Shown piece by piece: positions 15,268 through 25,835 of a stretch of 64,000 nucleotides of DNA. The translations under genes were made by a program, and so were the position numbers. Each line of letters opens with the position of its first letter. The stretch's first letter is position 1. Source of the DNA: Weeksella massiliensis (GTDB lineage Bacteria > Bacteroidota > Bacteroidia > Flavobacteriales > Weeksellaceae). Under the pieces are notes generated by a model. That model was not told where the DNA came from, did not search any database, and was given only the letters and a program-made list of their open reading frames with translations. Where the stretch lies: assembly GCA_000751595.1 (NCBI GenBank), contig CCMH01000003.1, positions 1 to 64,000 of the forward strand. Reading direction: 5' to 3'.

Positions 15268-16572
15268 ATGGCTAAAAAAGTCTTAATTGTCTCCTATTAT
15301 TGGCCTCCTGCGGGAGGTCCTGGAGTACAACGTTGGTTGAAATTTACAAAGTATCTGCCCGAAATGGGTTACGAAACGTATGTTTATACCCCAGAAAATC
15401 CATCCTATCCGATTGTTGATACAAGTTTGGAGAAAGAAATCAATCCGAAAGTAAAGATTATCCAAACCAAAATTTGGGAACCCTATCAATTGGCCGAAAA
15501 ATTAAATCCGAAAAACAAAGCTTACAAAGCAGGTCATTTCGAACAAAAAGAACAGCAAAGTATCTTATCAAAACTATCGGTTTTCATTCGTGGAAATTTC
15601 TTTATTCCTGATGCTCGCCTTTTTTGGGTTCGACCTTCGATACAATTTCTAAAAAATTATATCGAACAAGAAAAGATTGACATACTGATTACTACAGGCC
15701 CTCCACATAGTTTGCATTTGATTGGTTTAGGGTTGAAAAAATATTTTAAACATCTTCATTGGATTGCCGATTTTAGAGATCCTTGGACCGAAATAAGTTA
15801 TCATAAAGAACTGAAATTAACTTCATGGGCCGCGAAAAAGCATAAAAATCTAGAAAAAGAAGTTCTACAAAAAGCAGATGTTGTTCTTGCAACAAGCTAT
15901 ACGGATGGAGAAAATTTCCGCCAATTGGGCGCGAAAAAAGTAGAAGTTATCACCAATGGTTTTGAAGAAGTAAAACAAAATCTAGTGAAAAATTCTCACT
16001 TTTTTGAGTTGACCTACTCTGGAGGTTTAGAAATGTTGAGAAATCCGTTGGTTGTTTGGGAAGCCTTGTCTGATTTGATGAGTGAAAACAAAACCTTTGC
16101 ACAAGATTTACGCCTCAATTTTTATGGTGCTTTGGCCGAAGATGTTTTACAAACTATCACAGATAACGGTTTAGGGAAGAATGTACAAGTACATGGTTAT
16201 GTTACCCATGAAATAGCTTTGGAAGCGATTAACAAAGCCAATATTCTACTTTTAACTAATTTTGATAATCCAGCATCGAAAGGAATTATTCCTGGGAAAT
16301 TATTCGAATATATGGCAACTGAAAATCCAATTTTGGCTATTGGGCCATCCAATTCGGATGTGGAAAAAATACTTGTTCAGACGCAAGCTGGTAAATACTT
16401 TTCGCATCAGGCAAAAGAAGAAATCAAACAATATATTCTGCATATTTATTTGCAATGGTTGAAAAATCCTCAGATTCATTTGCCTATAAACAGAGAAGAA
16501 GTAGAAAAGTTTTCTCGTAAAAATCTCAGCGAACAATTGGTTCGCGTGATGGATAATTTAGTAAAGAATTAA
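15268..16572 (+). CDS. Glycosyltransferase, GT4-like (GT-B fold)
   Basis: Transfers a sugar from an activated donor, probably to an envelope glycan. The N-terminal domain starts with VLIVSYYWPPAGGPGVQRW, the classic acceptor-domain opening of GT4/WcaI-like enzymes. IADFRDPWTE is in the middle. The donor-binding domain carries GYVTHEIALEAINKANIL and GIIPGKLFEYMATENPIL, with the conserved Glu of this family. No membrane helix, so it is cytosolic or peripheral. It follows the yfhO-like gene with 1 bp spacing. Confidence 0.88.
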   Translation: MAKKVLIVSYYWPPAGGPGVQRWLKFTKYLPEMGYETYVYTPENPSYPIVDTSLEKEINPKVKIIQTKIWEPYQLAEKLNPKNKAYKAGHFEQKEQQSILSKLSVFIRGNFFIPDARLFWVRPSIQFLKNYIEQEKIDILITTGPPHSLHLIGLGLKKYFKHLHWIADFRDPWTEISYHKELKLTSWAAKKHKNLEKEVLQKADVVLATSYTDGENFRQLGAKKVEVITNGFEEVKQNLVKNSHFFELTYSGGLEMLRNPLVVWEALSDLMSENKTFAQDLRLNFYGALAEDVLQTITDNGLGKNVQVHGYVTHEIALEAINKANILLLTNFDNPASKGIIPGKLFEYMATENPILAIGPSNSDVEKILVQTQAGKYFSHQAKEEIKQYILHIYLQWLKNPQIHLPINREEVEKFSRKNLSEQLVRVMDNLVKN

Positions 16573-16658
16573 TCCTATCCTTTTTCAACTTCCTACCAAA
16601 AAATAGCTTAAAAGTTCATCGCATTTATGTATTTTAGTCATTCTAAATTTATCATACC

Positions 16659-16850
16659 ATGAAAAAACAAAATCCTACCACAATTCTCACGATTGCCTTA
16701 TTGTTATTGATTGCGGGGAGCGTTATTTTCTTCAGCGATCGTTCAGCAGGAAAAGATACAATAGATGTTTCTAACGCGGTTATTTTGATTTTAGGCGTTC
16801 TTCTTGGCGGATATGGATTGGTAAAATACTTTAGGCGAAACGATGAATAA
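16659..16850 (+). CDS. Small two-helix membrane protein, unrecognised
   Basis: A 63-residue protein with two hydrophobic segments (ILTIALLLLIAGSVIFF and AVILILGVLLGGYGLV) separated by a short charged loop, and a basic/acidic tail (KYFRRNDE). This is a common layout for small flavobacterial membrane proteins of unknown role. It has its own spacing (86 bp) from the glycosyltransferase and is followed by a terminator. Confidence 0.7.
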   Translation: MKKQNPTTILTIALLLLIAGSVIFFSDRSAGKDTIDVSNAVILILGVLLGGYGLVKYFRRNDE

Positions 16851-16864
16851 AAAGAGATAGAAAA

Positions 16865-16897
16865 CAAAAAAGGGACCCGAATGGATCCCTTTTTTTA
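16865..16897. terminator. Bidirectional intrinsic terminator
   Basis: Stem AAAAGGGA-CC/GG-TCCCTTTT with a four-base loop and one C/A mismatch, flanked by A and T runs. It sits between the small membrane gene (plus) and the rplQ 3' end (minus), so it can stop both. Confidence 0.8.
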
Positions 16898-16914
16898 TGT
16901 GATGACAATAAAAA

Positions 16915-17466
16915 TTATTCTTTGTCTTCTTTAGCTTCGTCAGCTTTAGGCTCATCAGCTTTTTTAGCAGCTTTTGCTTTAGGAGCTTTCTCTTCTTTAA
17001 CTTCTGCTGTAGTTTCTTCGCTAACAGTTTCGTTAGCTTTTTTAGCAGTAGAACGACGAGAACGACGAGTTGTTGTTTTCTTTTCAGCTTTTTCGTTGGT
17101 ATAGATTTCGTTGAAATCTACTAATTCGATAAGCGCCATTTCTGCACCGTCACCTAAACGGAATCCAGTTTTGATGATACGTGTGTATCCACCTGGACGG
17201 TCAGCAACTTTTGGAGCAACATCTCTAAACAATTCTGCAACTGCATATTTGTTTTGCAAATATGAGAATACTTGACGACGGTTATTTGTATCGTCAGTTT
17301 TTGATTTTGTAATCAAAGGCTCGATGTAGCGTTGTAATGCTTTCGCTTTAGCTACAGTTGTATTGATTCTCTTGTGTGTGATCAACGAGATCGCAAGATT
17401 AGACAGCATTGCTTTTCTGTGCGGCGCTGTTCTACCTAAATGGTTTATTTTTTTTCCGTGTCTCAT
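16915..17466 (-). CDS. rplQ: Ribosomal protein L17 with a long Lys/Ala/Glu tail
   Basis: Large-subunit protein near the exit tunnel. The core (first ~125 residues) is standard ([45 protein letters not shown]). The remaining ~55 residues are a low-complexity tail of Lys, Ala and Glu ([27 protein letters not shown]), longer than in E. coli (127 residues) but common in Bacteroidota. It is the last gene of the alpha operon, 12 bp after rpoA. Confidence 0.98.
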   Translation of the reverse strand: MRHGKKINHLGRTAPHRKAMLSNLAISLITHKRINTTVAKAKALQRYIEPLITKSKTDDTNNRRQVFSYLQNKYAVAELFRDVAPKVADRPGGYTRIIKTGFRLGDGAEMALIELVDFNEIYTNEKAEKKTTTRRSRRSTAKKANETVSEETTAEVKEEKAPKAKAAKKADEPKADEAKEDKE

Positions 17467-17478
17467 TTTTAATAAATA

Positions 17479-18471
17479 TTATTCTACGTCTAACTTAAAC
17501 TTAGAGGTATCCATACCAAAGTTAAGACCTTTGCTGTCTACCAATTCTTCCAATTCGGTTAAAGATTTTTTACCGAAGTTTCTGAATTTCATTAAATCAG
17601 ACTTTGCGAAAGAGACTAGCTCACCTAGCGTTTCTACTTCCGCGGCTTTTAAACAGTTTAATGCTCTAACCGATAAATCCAAATCTACTAATTTAGTTTT
17701 TAGTAGTTGGCGCATATGTAGAGCTTCTTCATCATATGCTTCACCTGATGCAACTTCTTCAGCTTCCAATGTGATTCTCTCATCTGAGAACAACATAAAG
17801 TGATGGATTAAGATTTTTGCTGCTTCGGTTAATGCGTCTTGTGGAGAAATAGATCCGTCGGTAGTAATTTCGAAAACCAATTTTTCATAATCAGTTTTTT
17901 GTTCTACACGATAGTTTTCGATTGCATATTTTACGTTTTTGATTGGCGTGTAAATAGAATCGATTGCTATTGTTCCGATTGGCGCAGAAGCTTTTTTATT
18001 CTCTTCAGCTGGTACGTATCCTCTACCTTTTTCTATGGTAAACGAAATAGTTAAGTTTACTTTAGAATCTAAGTTAGCGATAACCAATTCAGGGTTTAAC
18101 ACTTGGAAACCTGAGATAAATTTACCTAAATCACCTGCTGTTAATTGGTCTTGTCCTGAGATAGTTGCAGTTACATTTTCAGCATCTGATTCATCAATTT
18201 GTTTTTTGAAACGAACCTTTTTCAGATTAAGAATAATTTCTGTAACGTCTTCCACTACCCCTGGAATAGTTGAAAACTCGTGCTCTACACCTTCTATTTT
18301 AATAGAGGTAATCGCATATCCTTCTAAAGAAGATAACAAAACTCTTCTCAATGCGTTTCCAACGGTAATCCCGTAACCTGGCTCTAACGGTCGAAACTCA
18401 AACTGTCCGAACTGAGTATCAGATTCGATTAAGATTACTTTATCAGGTTTGATGAAATTTAATATAGACAT
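17479..18471 (-). CDS. rpoA: RNA polymerase alpha subunit
   Basis: 330 residues: the N-terminal assembly domain ([18 protein letters not shown], then [18 protein letters not shown]) and the C-terminal domain that contacts promoters and activators ([36 protein letters not shown]). Length and motifs are normal. It is located between rpsD and rplQ as in most bacteria. Confidence 0.99.
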   Translation of the reverse strand: MSILNFIKPDKVILIESDTQFGQFEFRPLEPGYGITVGNALRRVLLSSLEGYAITSIKIEGVEHEFSTIPGVVEDVTEIILNLKKVRFKKQIDESDAENVTATISGQDQLTAGDLGKFISGFQVLNPELVIANLDSKVNLTISFTIEKGRGYVPAEENKKASAPIGTIAIDSIYTPIKNVKYAIENYRVEQKTDYEKLVFEITTDGSISPQDALTEAAKILIHHFMLFSDERITLEAEEVASGEAYDEEALHMRQLLKTKLVDLDLSVRALNCLKAAEVETLGELVSFAKSDLMKFRNFGKKSLTELEELVDSKGLNFGMDTSKFKLDVE

Positions 18472-18491
18472 TATTATTTCTGATTTAAGGT

Positions 18492-19094
18492 TTATTTTGA
18501 ATACAACTCGACGATCAATAATTCTTTAATATCTTCTGGAATCTGAACGCGCTCTGGAGCTTTGGTAAACGTACCTGATGCTTGCTCATCGTTCCATACT
18601 AACCATTCGTACTCTTTACGTGCATGTAAAGAATCTTTGATAGCTTGTAAAGATTTTGATTTTTCTCTTACTGCAACTACATCTCCCTCTTTTAATTGGT
18701 ATGATGGAATGTTCACGATATTACCGTTCACTGTAATATGTTTGTGAGACACTAACTGACGCGCTGCACTACGTGAAGGGGCAATCCCTAAACGGTATAC
18801 TACGTTATCTAAACGAGACTCACACAATTGTAACAATACTTCACCAGTAATTCCTTTAGAAGCATTTGCTTTTTTGTACATATTCTCGAACTGACGTTCT
18901 AAAATCCCGTACGTATATTTAGCTTTTTGTTTTTCAGCTAACTGAATTGCGTACTCAGATTTTTTTGATCTTCTTTTGTTTGGTCCGTGTTGCCCTGGAG
19001 GATATTTTTTCTTTTCGAATGATTTATCGTCTCCAAAAATGGTTTGACCAAATTTTCTTGCAATTTTTGTTTTAGGTCCTGTATATCTTGCCAT
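18492..19094 (-). CDS. rpsD: Ribosomal protein S4
   Basis: Small-subunit assembly protein of 200 residues with the S4 RNA-binding domain ([31 protein letters not shown]). The start [16 protein letters not shown] is typical. In many bacteria S4 represses this operon by binding its mRNA; no such site was identified here. Confidence 0.99.
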   Translation of the reverse strand: MARYTGPKTKIARKFGQTIFGDDKSFEKKKYPPGQHGPNKRRSKKSEYAIQLAEKQKAKYTYGILERQFENMYKKANASKGITGEVLLQLCESRLDNVVYRLGIAPSRSAARQLVSHKHITVNGNIVNIPSYQLKEGDVVAVREKSKSLQAIKDSLHARKEYEWLVWNDEQASGTFTKAPERVQIPEDIKELLIVELYSK

Positions 19095-19125
19095 GATTCT
19101 TTTGCTTAATACTAATTAATAACTA

Positions 19126-19515
19126 TTATACTCTACGTTTTTTCGGTGGACGACATCCGTTATGTGGTAATGGAGTAACATCCACAATTTCTGAAACCTC
19201 GATCCCACCATTATGAATAGTTCTAATAGCAGACTCACGACCTTGTCCAGGTCCTTTAACGTAAACTTTAACTCTTCTTAATCCCGCCTCGTATGCAGCA
19301 GATGTTGCATCTTGTGCAGCCACTTGTGCAGCGTATGGGGTGTTCTTTTTAGAACCACGGAATCCCATTTTACCCGCAGATGACCAAGAAATAACTTCAC
19401 CGTTTTTGTTTGTCAATGTTACAATAACATTGTTAAACGATGCTTGAATATGAGCTTGTCCCGTAGCCTCAACTACGACCTTTCTTTTCTTAACTACTTT
19501 TGTATTTTTTGCCAT
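19126..19515 (-). CDS. rpsK: Ribosomal protein S11
   Basis: A platform protein of the 30S subunit. The 129-residue frame has the family core ([34 protein letters not shown]-type region, [15 protein letters not shown]) and the [18 protein letters not shown] end. The spacing to rpsM (11 bp) and rpsD (31 bp) fits co-transcription. Confidence 0.99.
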   Translation of the reverse strand: MAKNTKVVKKRKVVVEATGQAHIQASFNNVIVTLTNKNGEVISWSSAGKMGFRGSKKNTPYAAQVAAQDATSAAYEAGLRRVKVYVKGPGQGRESAIRTIHNGGIEVSEIVDVTPLPHNGCRPPKKRRV

Positions 19516-19526
19516 GATCCTATTTA

Positions 19527-19904
19527 TTATTTAGTGGCTTTTTTCTTGTTAGCAACTGTTTTCTTTTTACCTTTTCTAGTACGAGAATTGTTTTTTGTTC
19601 TCTGTCCTCTTAATGGTAAACCTAATCTGTGACGAATACCTCTTGTACATCCGATGTCCATTAAACGTTTGATGTTTAATTGAACTTCTGATCTCAATTC
19701 TCCTTCTACTTTGAAGTTCTCATTGATCGAGCTACGAATCGCGTTGATTTCCTCATCAGTCCATTCGCTAACTTTTTTGTCTTCAGAAATGTTATTTTCT
19801 GCTAAAATTCTTGAAGCGGTACTTTTGCCAACTCCGTAAATGTATGTAAGTCCGATTACCCCTCTTTTATTCTTTGGTAAATCTACACCTGAAATTCTTG
19901 CCAT
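19527..19904 (-). CDS. rpsM: Ribosomal protein S13
   Basis: Head protein of the 30S subunit that contacts the 50S subunit and P-site tRNA. The 125-residue sequence starts [20 protein letters not shown] and has the [19 protein letters not shown] segment with a Lys-rich end. It lies 11 bp after rpmJ. Confidence 0.99.
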   Translation of the reverse strand: MARISGVDLPKNKRGVIGLTYIYGVGKSTASRILAENNISEDKKVSEWTDEEINAIRSSINENFKVEGELRSEVQLNIKRLMDIGCTRGIRHRLGLPLRGQRTKNNSRTRKGKKKTVANKKKATK

Positions 19905-19915
19905 AATCTAAATAA

Positions 19916-20032
19916 TTAACCTTGTCTTTGTTTAAATTTCGGATTCTTTTTGTTGATCACATACAAACGTCCTTTGCGACGTACGATCTTACAGTCAGCG
20001 CTACGCTTTTTGATAGATGCTCTAATTTTCAT
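19916..20032 (-). CDS. rpmJ: Ribosomal protein L36, zinc-free type
   Basis: A 38-residue protein, [20 protein letters not shown] at the start and [11 protein letters not shown] at the end. The zinc-binding form of L36 has three Cys and one His. Here only Cys14 remains, so this is the zinc-independent form. Position between infA and rpsM is canonical. Confidence 0.97.
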   Translation of the reverse strand: MKIRASIKKRSADCKIVRRKGRLYVINKKNPKFKQRQG

Positions 20033-20126
20033 TACTCTTATTTTTTAATAATCCAATAGAGTTAATGTTCTGCACTAACTCTACTATCAGTCATTTATAA
20101 TTTATTTAAAAATTCCATTCTTAAGA

Positions 20127-20342
20127 TTAGTAACGATAAGAAATGCGCCCTTTTGTTAAATCATAAGGAGACATTTCGATTTTCACTTTATCTCCAGGTA
20201 ACAATTTAATGTAGTGCATACGCATCTTCCCTGAAATGTTACAAGTTACCACGTGTCCGTTTTCCAACTCAACGCGGAACATTGCATTCGATAAAGCTTC
20301 TGTTATCGTACCATCTTGTTCAATATGTTTTTGTTTTGCCAT
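20127..20342 (-). CDS. infA: Translation initiation factor IF-1
   Basis: 71-residue OB-fold factor that binds the 30S A site during initiation. Conserved segments [20 protein letters not shown] and [20 protein letters not shown] are intact. It starts 5 bp after the secY stop and is followed by a 94-bp gap before rpmJ. Confidence 0.98.
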   Translation of the reverse strand: MAKQKHIEQDGTITEALSNAMFRVELENGHVVTCNISGKMRMHYIKLLPGDKVKIEMSPYDLTKGRISYRY

Positions 20343-20347
20343 ATCGT

Positions 20348-21715
20348 TTATTTTCTCGATGTTCTACCAGACGCCATCATCCCATCATAATGTTGATTCA
20401 ACAAATAGGTATTGATTTGTTGTACTGTATCCAGAATTACACTCACCATAATCAGAAGAGAAGTTCCTCCGAAGAACATGGCTAAACTCTGCTCTACGCC
20501 CAACAATCTTACCAAAGATGGCAAAATAGCGACCAAAGTTAATAAAAAAGCACCAGGTAACGTAATTTTTGACAAAATATCGTCTAAATAGTTTGCTGTT
20601 TCGCGTCCTGGTTTAATTCCCGGTATAATTCCACCATTGCGTTTTAGGTCTTCTGCCATTTGATTTACCGGAATAGTAATCGCGGTGTAGAAGAAAGTAA
20701 ACACGATGATAAGTAATCCAAAAATTAAGTTATACTCAAACGTAAATGGATCGGCCATCTTCACAAAAAATTGTTGAATTTTACTCTCTCCATCTAAGAA
20801 GTAACTTGCGATTGTTCCTGGTAAGAACATGATTGCTTGTGCAAAAATGATTGGCATTACTCCTGCTGCATTTACTTTTAATGGTATATACGAACGTACA
20901 GAATCTGTTACCGAACGGATATAGCTACTACTACCGGTTTGTGCGCGTCGTACATATTGCACAGGCACTTTTCGTACAGCGGCTACAATCATGATACAGA
21001 AGGCAATTACCAAAATTAGACCAAGAATTTCTAATAAGAAAAACACTCCACCAGAGGTATCTGTTTCGAATGAATTCATTAATGCTCTTGGTAAATCGGC
21101 TAAAATCCCAACCATGATCAAGATAGAAATACCGTTCCCGATTCCTTTATCGGTTATCTTTTCTCCCATCCACATGGCAAAAATTGTACCGGCTACCAAA
21201 ATAATGATTGATGGGAACCAGAACCAAAAGTTTGATGGGGGTAGTAAGTAGAATGCATATCCTGAAGAAGGATCATAAGGGAGGATTTGTGATGTAGTCA
21301 ATGTAAGATATGCTGGTGCTTGAACCAAACAAATCCCGATGGTTAACCAACGAGTTATCTGATTGACTTTATTACGTCCACTTTCTCCTTCTTTTTGTAA
21401 CTTTTGTATGGAAGGTACAGCCAGTCCCATTAACTGCACCACAATGGAAGCAGAAATATAAGGCATGATTCCCAATGCGAGAATCGAGGCTCTACTAAAA
21501 GACCCTCCTGTAAAAGAGTTCAACAATCCGAGGATTCCACTTTTACTGTGTGATTGGTCCTCTATAAATCGATTCACCTCATTGATATCTACCCCTGGAA
21601 GTGGTACATAAGAACCGAATCTATATACCAATAACAAAGCAAAAGTTAATAATAACTTTTGCCTTAGTTCTTTAATATTCCAGATATTTTGTAGGGTCTG
21701 TATAAAACCTTTCAT
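20348..21715 (-). CDS. secY: Protein translocase subunit SecY
   Basis: Core channel of the Sec translocon, 455 residues and ten membrane helices. Plug and pore region are recognisable ([31 protein letters not shown]) and so is the cytoplasmic loop [20 protein letters not shown] used for SecA/ribosome contact. The gene follows rplO by 10 bp, the usual spc-operon place. Confidence 0.99.
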   Translation of the reverse strand: MKGFIQTLQNIWNIKELRQKLLLTFALLLVYRFGSYVPLPGVDINEVNRFIEDQSHSKSGILGLLNSFTGGSFSRASILALGIMPYISASIVVQLMGLAVPSIQKLQKEGESGRNKVNQITRWLTIGICLVQAPAYLTLTTSQILPYDPSSGYAFYLLPPSNFWFWFPSIIILVAGTIFAMWMGEKITDKGIGNGISILIMVGILADLPRALMNSFETDTSGGVFFLLEILGLILVIAFCIMIVAAVRKVPVQYVRRAQTGSSSYIRSVTDSVRSYIPLKVNAAGVMPIIFAQAIMFLPGTIASYFLDGESKIQQFFVKMADPFTFEYNLIFGLLIIVFTFFYTAITIPVNQMAEDLKRNGGIIPGIKPGRETANYLDDILSKITLPGAFLLTLVAILPSLVRLLGVEQSLAMFFGGTSLLIMVSVILDTVQQINTYLLNQHYDGMMASGRTSRK

Positions 21716-21725
21716 CCAAAAATAT

Positions 21726-22184
21726 TTACTTTGCGTTAATTAATTCTGCTTTTCCTCCTGCTTTTTCAATAGCTTCTTGAGCAGTTCTTGTGAACTTGTC
21801 GGCAGTAATGTTTACTTTGGCAGTTAACTCTCCACGACCTAAGATTTTCACTAAGTCGTTTTTGTGTACTAAACCTAATTGTAACATTACCTCCTTGTTC
21901 AAGGTATCGGTAATTTTCTTTTCATCTACAAGCGCTTGGATTGTATCTAAATTGATTCCTTGATACTCTACACGGTTAATGTTATTGAAACCGAATTTTG
22001 GTAAACGTCTTTGCAAAGGCATTTGTCCACCTTCGAAACCGATTTTCTTAGAGTATCCAGAACGAGATTTTGCTCCTTTGTGTCCGCGACCTGCAGTAAG
22101 ACCGTTTCCACTACCTTCTCCTCTACCTTTACGGAATTTATTTTTTGTTGAACCAGCAGCTGGTTTTAAATTACTTAAATTCAT
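21726..22184 (-). CDS. rplO: Ribosomal protein L15
   Basis: 152-residue 50S protein. The Gly/Arg-rich N-terminus (GRGEGSGNGLTAGRGHKGAK, SRSGYSKKIGFEGGQMPLQR) is the family hallmark, and the C-terminal KBP fold region is complete. It is located between rpmD and secY. Confidence 0.99.
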   Translation of the reverse strand: MNLSNLKPAAGSTKNKFRKGRGEGSGNGLTAGRGHKGAKSRSGYSKKIGFEGGQMPLQRRLPKFGFNNINRVEYQGINLDTIQALVDEKKITDTLNKEVMLQLGLVHKNDLVKILGRGELTAKVNITADKFTRTAQEAIEKAGGKAELINAK

Positions 22185-22213
22185 TTTCTAACTCTTTTAA
22201 AGATTAAAAGCGC

Positions 22214-22393
22214 TTACGCTTTTTCTACTTCTACTAAATGTTGAACTTTACGGATCATTCCTTCGATTTGAGGAGTAGCGGTATGTTCAACTACTTGATT
22301 TAATTTGGTTAATCCCAAAGCGATTAAAGTTGCTTTTTGAGATTTTTCACGATTAATAGCACTACGTACTTGTTTTACTTTTACTTTGCTCAT
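22214..22393 (-). CDS. rpmD: Ribosomal protein L30
   Basis: A 59-residue protein starting MSKVKVKQVRSAINREKSQK and containing LIALGLTKLNQVVEH and a PQIEGMIRKVQHLV helix, which fit L30. It lies between rpsE (11 bp) and rplO (29 bp). It is a bacterial short-form L30. Confidence 0.97.
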   Translation of the reverse strand: MSKVKVKQVRSAINREKSQKATLIALGLTKLNQVVEHTATPQIEGMIRKVQHLVEVEKA

Positions 22394-22404
22394 GAAACTA
22401 TTTT

Positions 22405-22926
22405 TTATCCGTTGAACACTTTACTAATTGAAATTCCGCGCTGACGAGCTACCTCTTCTGCACTTCTCAATGACAATAAAGCAACAAAGGTAGCTTTTAC
22501 TGCATTGTGTGGGTTCGATGAACCTTTAGATTTTGATAACACGTTACGTACTCCTGCAGATTCTAATACTGCACGTACAGTACCTCCTGCGATTACCCCT
22601 GTACCTTCAGCAGCCGGACGGATGAAAACTTGCGCTCCACCGTAACGAGCTTCTTGTTCGTGAGGGATTGTTGCACCTTGCAACGGAATGCGTACTAAGT
22701 TTTTCTTAGCATCTTCGATTGCTTTCGCGATAGCAGAAGCTACGTCTTTAGATTTCCCTAAACCATAACCTACTACTCCGTTCGTATCTCCTACGACAAC
22801 GATTGCCGAGAAACCGAATGCGCGTCCACCTTTTGTTACTTTTGTAACACGTTGTACTCCAACCAAACGATCTTTAAGATCTAATCCTGTTGGTTTTACT
22901 CTTTCTACGTTATTGAATCCTAACAT
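22405..22926 (-). CDS. rpsE: Ribosomal protein S5
   Basis: 173-residue 30S protein important for decoding fidelity and mRNA entry. The double-stranded-RNA-binding N-domain ([20 protein letters not shown]) and the C-domain ([19 protein letters not shown]) are complete. Confidence 0.99.
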   Translation of the reverse strand: MLGFNNVERVKPTGLDLKDRLVGVQRVTKVTKGGRAFGFSAIVVVGDTNGVVGYGLGKSKDVASAIAKAIEDAKKNLVRIPLQGATIPHEQEARYGGAQVFIRPAAEGTGVIAGGTVRAVLESAGVRNVLSKSKGSSNPHNAVKATFVALLSLRSAEEVARQRGISISKVFNG

Positions 22927-22943
22927 AATTACTTTTCTTCTTT

Positions 22944-23294
22944 TTAGAATTTTAATCCACCTTCTCTAGCTCCATCAGCTAAAGCTTTAATTCTACCATG
23001 ATAAACGAAACCGTTGCGGTCAAAAACCACTGTTTCTACTCCTTTTGCTTTTGCTTTTTCAGCCAAAGCTTTTCCAACTGATGCAGAAACTTCTGTTTTG
23101 TTTCCTGTTGCAGTTCCTTTCTCACGTGATGAAGCGGATACTAAGGTAGTTCCTGTGTTATCATCAATAATTTGTGCGTAGATTTCTTTGTTTGATCGGT
23201 AAACTGATAAACGTGGTTTTTCAGCTGTACCAAAGATATTGCGACGAACGCGTCTTTTTATTTTTTGTCTTTTTTCTACTTTAGATAATGCCAT
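22944..23294 (-). CDS. rplR: Ribosomal protein L18
   Basis: 116-residue 5S rRNA-binding protein; the start [19 protein letters not shown] and the core [19 protein letters not shown] and [17 protein letters not shown] are typical. It joins L5 to bind 5S rRNA. Confidence 0.99.
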   Translation of the reverse strand: MALSKVEKRQKIKRRVRRNIFGTAEKPRLSVYRSNKEIYAQIIDDNTGTTLVSASSREKGTATGNKTEVSASVGKALAEKAKAKGVETVVFDRNGFVYHGRIKALADGAREGGLKF

Positions 23295-23308
23295 TTCTTT
23301 ACAAGTTT

Positions 23309-23854
23309 TTACGCAGATTTACCTGCTTTTCTTCTTACTATTTCACCAACAAATTTGATACCTTTCCCTTTGTAAGGCTCTGGCTTACGGAAAGAGCGAA
23401 TTTTCGCTACAATCATCCCTAACAATTGTTTGTCGTGTGAGCTTAAAATTACGATTGGGTTTTTCCCTTTTTCCGTTACGGTTTCTACCTTCACTTCTTC
23501 CGGTATCTCCATAATGATATTATGAGAAAATCCTAATGACATATCTAATTTTTGTCCTTGGTTAGAAGCTCTATATCCTACCCCTACCAATTCTAAACTA
23601 CTTTTAAAACCTTCCGTTACCCCTACAATCATGTTATTGATAAGAGCTCGGTACAATCCGTGCAACGAACGATCTTCTTTTGATTCTGACGGACGAATTA
23701 CAGTCAATACTCCGTCTTCGATTTTTACATCAAATCCTTCTTTCAACTCCTGAGTCAAAGAAATGTTACCGTTTTTCACTGTAACAACATGATCTTTAAA
23801 CTCTACGTTAGCTGATGAAGGTAATGTAATTTGTGCGTTTCCTATTCTAGACAT
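23309..23854 (-). CDS. rplF: Ribosomal protein L6
   Basis: 181-residue two-domain 50S protein near the factor-binding site. It starts [12 protein letters not shown] and ends with the conserved [10 protein letters not shown] and RRKAGKSA segments. Normal length. Confidence 0.99.
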   Translation of the reverse strand: MSRIGNAQITLPSSANVEFKDHVVTVKNGNISLTQELKEGFDVKIEDGVLTVIRPSESKEDRSLHGLYRALINNMIVGVTEGFKSSLELVGVGYRASNQGQKLDMSLGFSHNIIMEIPEEVKVETVTEKGKNPIVILSSHDKQLLGMIVAKIRSFRKPEPYKGKGIKFVGEIVRRKAGKSA

Positions 23855-23875
23855 AATTTCTTCTGTGTTAATAGA

Positions 23876-24277
23876 TTAATAAACAAAACATAATACTTCA
23901 CCACCTACGTTTTCTCTACGCGCTTGTTTGTCTGTCATCACACCACGAGAGGTTGATATAATGGCAACACCTAAACCGTTTAAAACGCGAGGTAATTCCT
24001 TCGCTCCTGCATACTGACGCAAACCAGGAGATGAAGCTCTTTGTAGCTTTTTAATTGCTGGTTGTTTAGTCATTTTGTCATACTTCAATGCAATTTTGAT
24101 TGAGTGATGACCCTTCTCATTGGTCTCGAATTTATAATTCAAGATGTAACCTTGTTCAAAAAGAATTCTTGTGATTTCTTTTTTCAAGTTCGACGCAGGA
24201 ATCTCCACAACTTTGTGTCCTGCCATCATTGCATTTCTTACTCGGGTAAGAAAATCTGAAATTGGATCTGTGTACAT
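23876..24277 (-). CDS. rpsH: Ribosomal protein S8
   Basis: 133-residue 30S assembly protein (DPISDFLTRVRNAMMAGHKV, STSRGVMTDKQARRENVGGE). Here it is the first gene of its own transcription unit: a promoter lies 87 bp upstream and a ~390-bp gap separates it from rpsN, with which it is normally contiguous. Confidence 0.99.
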   Translation of the reverse strand: MYTDPISDFLTRVRNAMMAGHKVVEIPASNLKKEITRILFEQGYILNYKFETNEKGHHSIKIALKYDKMTKQPAIKKLQRASSPGLRQYAGAKELPRVLNGLGVAIISTSRGVMTDKQARRENVGGEVLCFVY

Positions 24278-24363
24278 AAATAATTCTACAGTATAGAGTT
24301 AGCCTTTCTAACTCTACTTTTAGGATTAAACTTTACTATTTAATGCCTTACGCATTTGGGTTG

Positions 24364-24393
24364 CAAATATATGGCTTATTTTTTAATTACAAA
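24364..24393 (-). promoter_or_regulatory. Promoter of the rpsH-rplQ unit
   Basis: Reading the minus strand, TTTG (24393-24390) is followed by 18 bases and TATATTTG (24371-24364). This is a near-perfect Bacteroidota -33/-7 pair. The predicted start near 24358 leaves an ~80-nt leader before rpsH. Confidence 0.75.
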
Positions 24394-24613
24394 CTATATC
24401 TCAAGTAATTGTCGTAAAGATTTTGGTGAAAAAGTTTTTATAGGATTGTTGTGACAAGGGTTTTCCTTTATAAAAATTTATATCAAAACTTCCCAGAAAA
24501 AAAACCTAATTGTGATTTTGACGATTGATTCTGGGATAAAATTCTCCAATGAATTCATTCTAAAACACCCTTTATAGTAGATTAAATTAACCTAAAATAA
24601 TTTATAATAAACA
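24394..24613. other. Gene-free spacer inside the spc gene cluster
   Basis: An AT-rich stretch of about 220 bp without a supported ORF on either strand, between the rpsN terminator and the rpsH promoter. No repeat or mobile-element end was recognised. Confidence 0.7.
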
Positions 24614-24648
24614 AAAAATCCTTACCCAAAAAGATGAGTAAGGATTTT
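24614..24648 (-). terminator. Intrinsic terminator after rpsN
   Basis: Stem AAAATCCTTAC/GTAAGGATTTT with a 12-base loop, followed on the minus strand by a T run. It ends the rplC-rpsN unit 24 bp after the rpsN stop. Confidence 0.8.
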
Positions 24649-24671
24649 GTATTACAGTTTCTTGATAGTTT

Positions 24672-24941
24672 TTACCAAGAAGCTTTTTTCACTCCTGGGA
24701 TAAGCCCTTCGTTCGCCATTTCACGGAATGTTACACGAGAAAGCCCGAAGGTTCTCATGTATCCTTTAGGACGACCTGTTAATTTACAACGGTTGTGTAA
24801 ACGTACAGGTGAAGCGTTTTTAGGAATTCTTTGTAATGCTTCATAGTCACCGGCAGCTAATAACGCTTCACGTTTTGCTGCATATTTAGCAACTAATTTT
24901 GCTCTTTTGCGCTCACGCGCTTTCATTGATTCTTTTGCCAT
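24672..24941 (-). CDS. rpsN: Ribosomal protein S14 (zinc-free long form)
   Basis: 89 residues, starting [20 protein letters not shown] and ending [10 protein letters not shown]. The zinc-finger CxxC pairs of the short form are absent, so this is the long zinc-independent type. Last gene of the S10-type unit. Confidence 0.98.
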   Translation of the reverse strand: MAKESMKARERKRAKLVAKYAAKREALLAAGDYEALQRIPKNASPVRLHNRCKLTGRPKGYMRTFGLSRVTFREMANEGLIPGVKKASW

Positions 24942-24944
24942 AAC

Positions 24945-25505
24945 TTATTTTTCTTTCGTAAATGGTAAACCAAACTTAGTTAATAAAGCTTTTGCTTCCT
25001 TGTCAGTTTTTGCAGAGGTTACAAAAGTGATGTCCATCCCTTGGATTTTTTTCACTTTATCGATATTGATCTCAGGGAAAATGATTTGTTCTTTGATCCC
25101 TAAGTTGTAGTTTCCTCTACCGTCGAAACCATTCGAGCTGATTCCTTGGAAATCACGTACTCGTGGTAAAGCAGCGGTTACTAAACGATCTAAGAATTCG
25201 TACATTTTCTCACCACGTAAAGTAACTTTTGCCCCGATTGGCATTCCTTTACGTAATTTAAATGCAGCCTCATCTTTTTTCGAGATAGTCCCTACAGCTT
25301 TCTGACCTGTGATAAGTTCTAATTCTTCGATTGCATAGTCAACAATTTTTTTGTCTGCAGTTGCAGCACCTAAACCTTGTGATAATACAATTTTCTCTAA
25401 TTTCGGAACTTCCATTATCGATTTGTATCCGAACTCTTCTTTAAGAGCTCCTACAATTTCTTCTTTATATTTAACCTGCGGACGCGGTTTGTAAGTTGTA
25501 CTCAT
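24945..25505 (-). CDS. rplE: Ribosomal protein L5
   Basis: 186-residue 5S rRNA-binding protein of the central protuberance. Motifs: [35 protein letters not shown] and [15 protein letters not shown]. Spacing of 3 bp to rpsN and 2 bp to rplX. Confidence 0.99.
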   Translation of the reverse strand: MSTTYKPRPQVKYKEEIVGALKEEFGYKSIMEVPKLEKIVLSQGLGAATADKKIVDYAIEELELITGQKAVGTISKKDEAAFKLRKGMPIGAKVTLRGEKMYEFLDRLVTAALPRVRDFQGISSNGFDGRGNYNLGIKEQIIFPEINIDKVKKIQGMDITFVTSAKTDKEAKALLTKFGLPFTKEK

Positions 25506-25507
25506 CG

Positions 25508-25822
25508 TTAAATAGCTTTACCTGTTTTCTTAACAATTCTTGTTTTCTTTCCGTCCTCTACTTTGTAACCTACTTTTGTAGCTTTACCAGTTTCAGGATC
25601 AACTAAAGCCAATTTACAGATGTATAAAGGAGCTTCTTTCTCGATTATTCCGCCTTGCGGATTTTGTGCGCTTGGCTTTACACGTTTTTTTGCGATATTA
25701 ACCCCTTCAACAATTGCTTTTGCTTTGTCTGGGAATACACGCACAACTGTTCCAGTTTTCCCTTTATGAGAACCTGATAAAACAACGACGTTGTCTCCTT
25801 TTTTAATTTTTAACTTTGCCAT
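25508..25822 (-). CDS. rplX: Ribosomal protein L24
   Basis: 104-residue 50S assembly initiator with the KOW motif ([20 protein letters not shown]) and the conserved [17 protein letters not shown] segment. Confidence 0.99.
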   Translation of the reverse strand: MAKLKIKKGDNVVVLSGSHKGKTGTVVRVFPDKAKAIVEGVNIAKKRVKPSAQNPQGGIIEKEAPLYICKLALVDPETGKATKVGYKVEDGKKTRIVKKTGKAI

Positions 25823-25835
25823 GTTGAATGATAAT

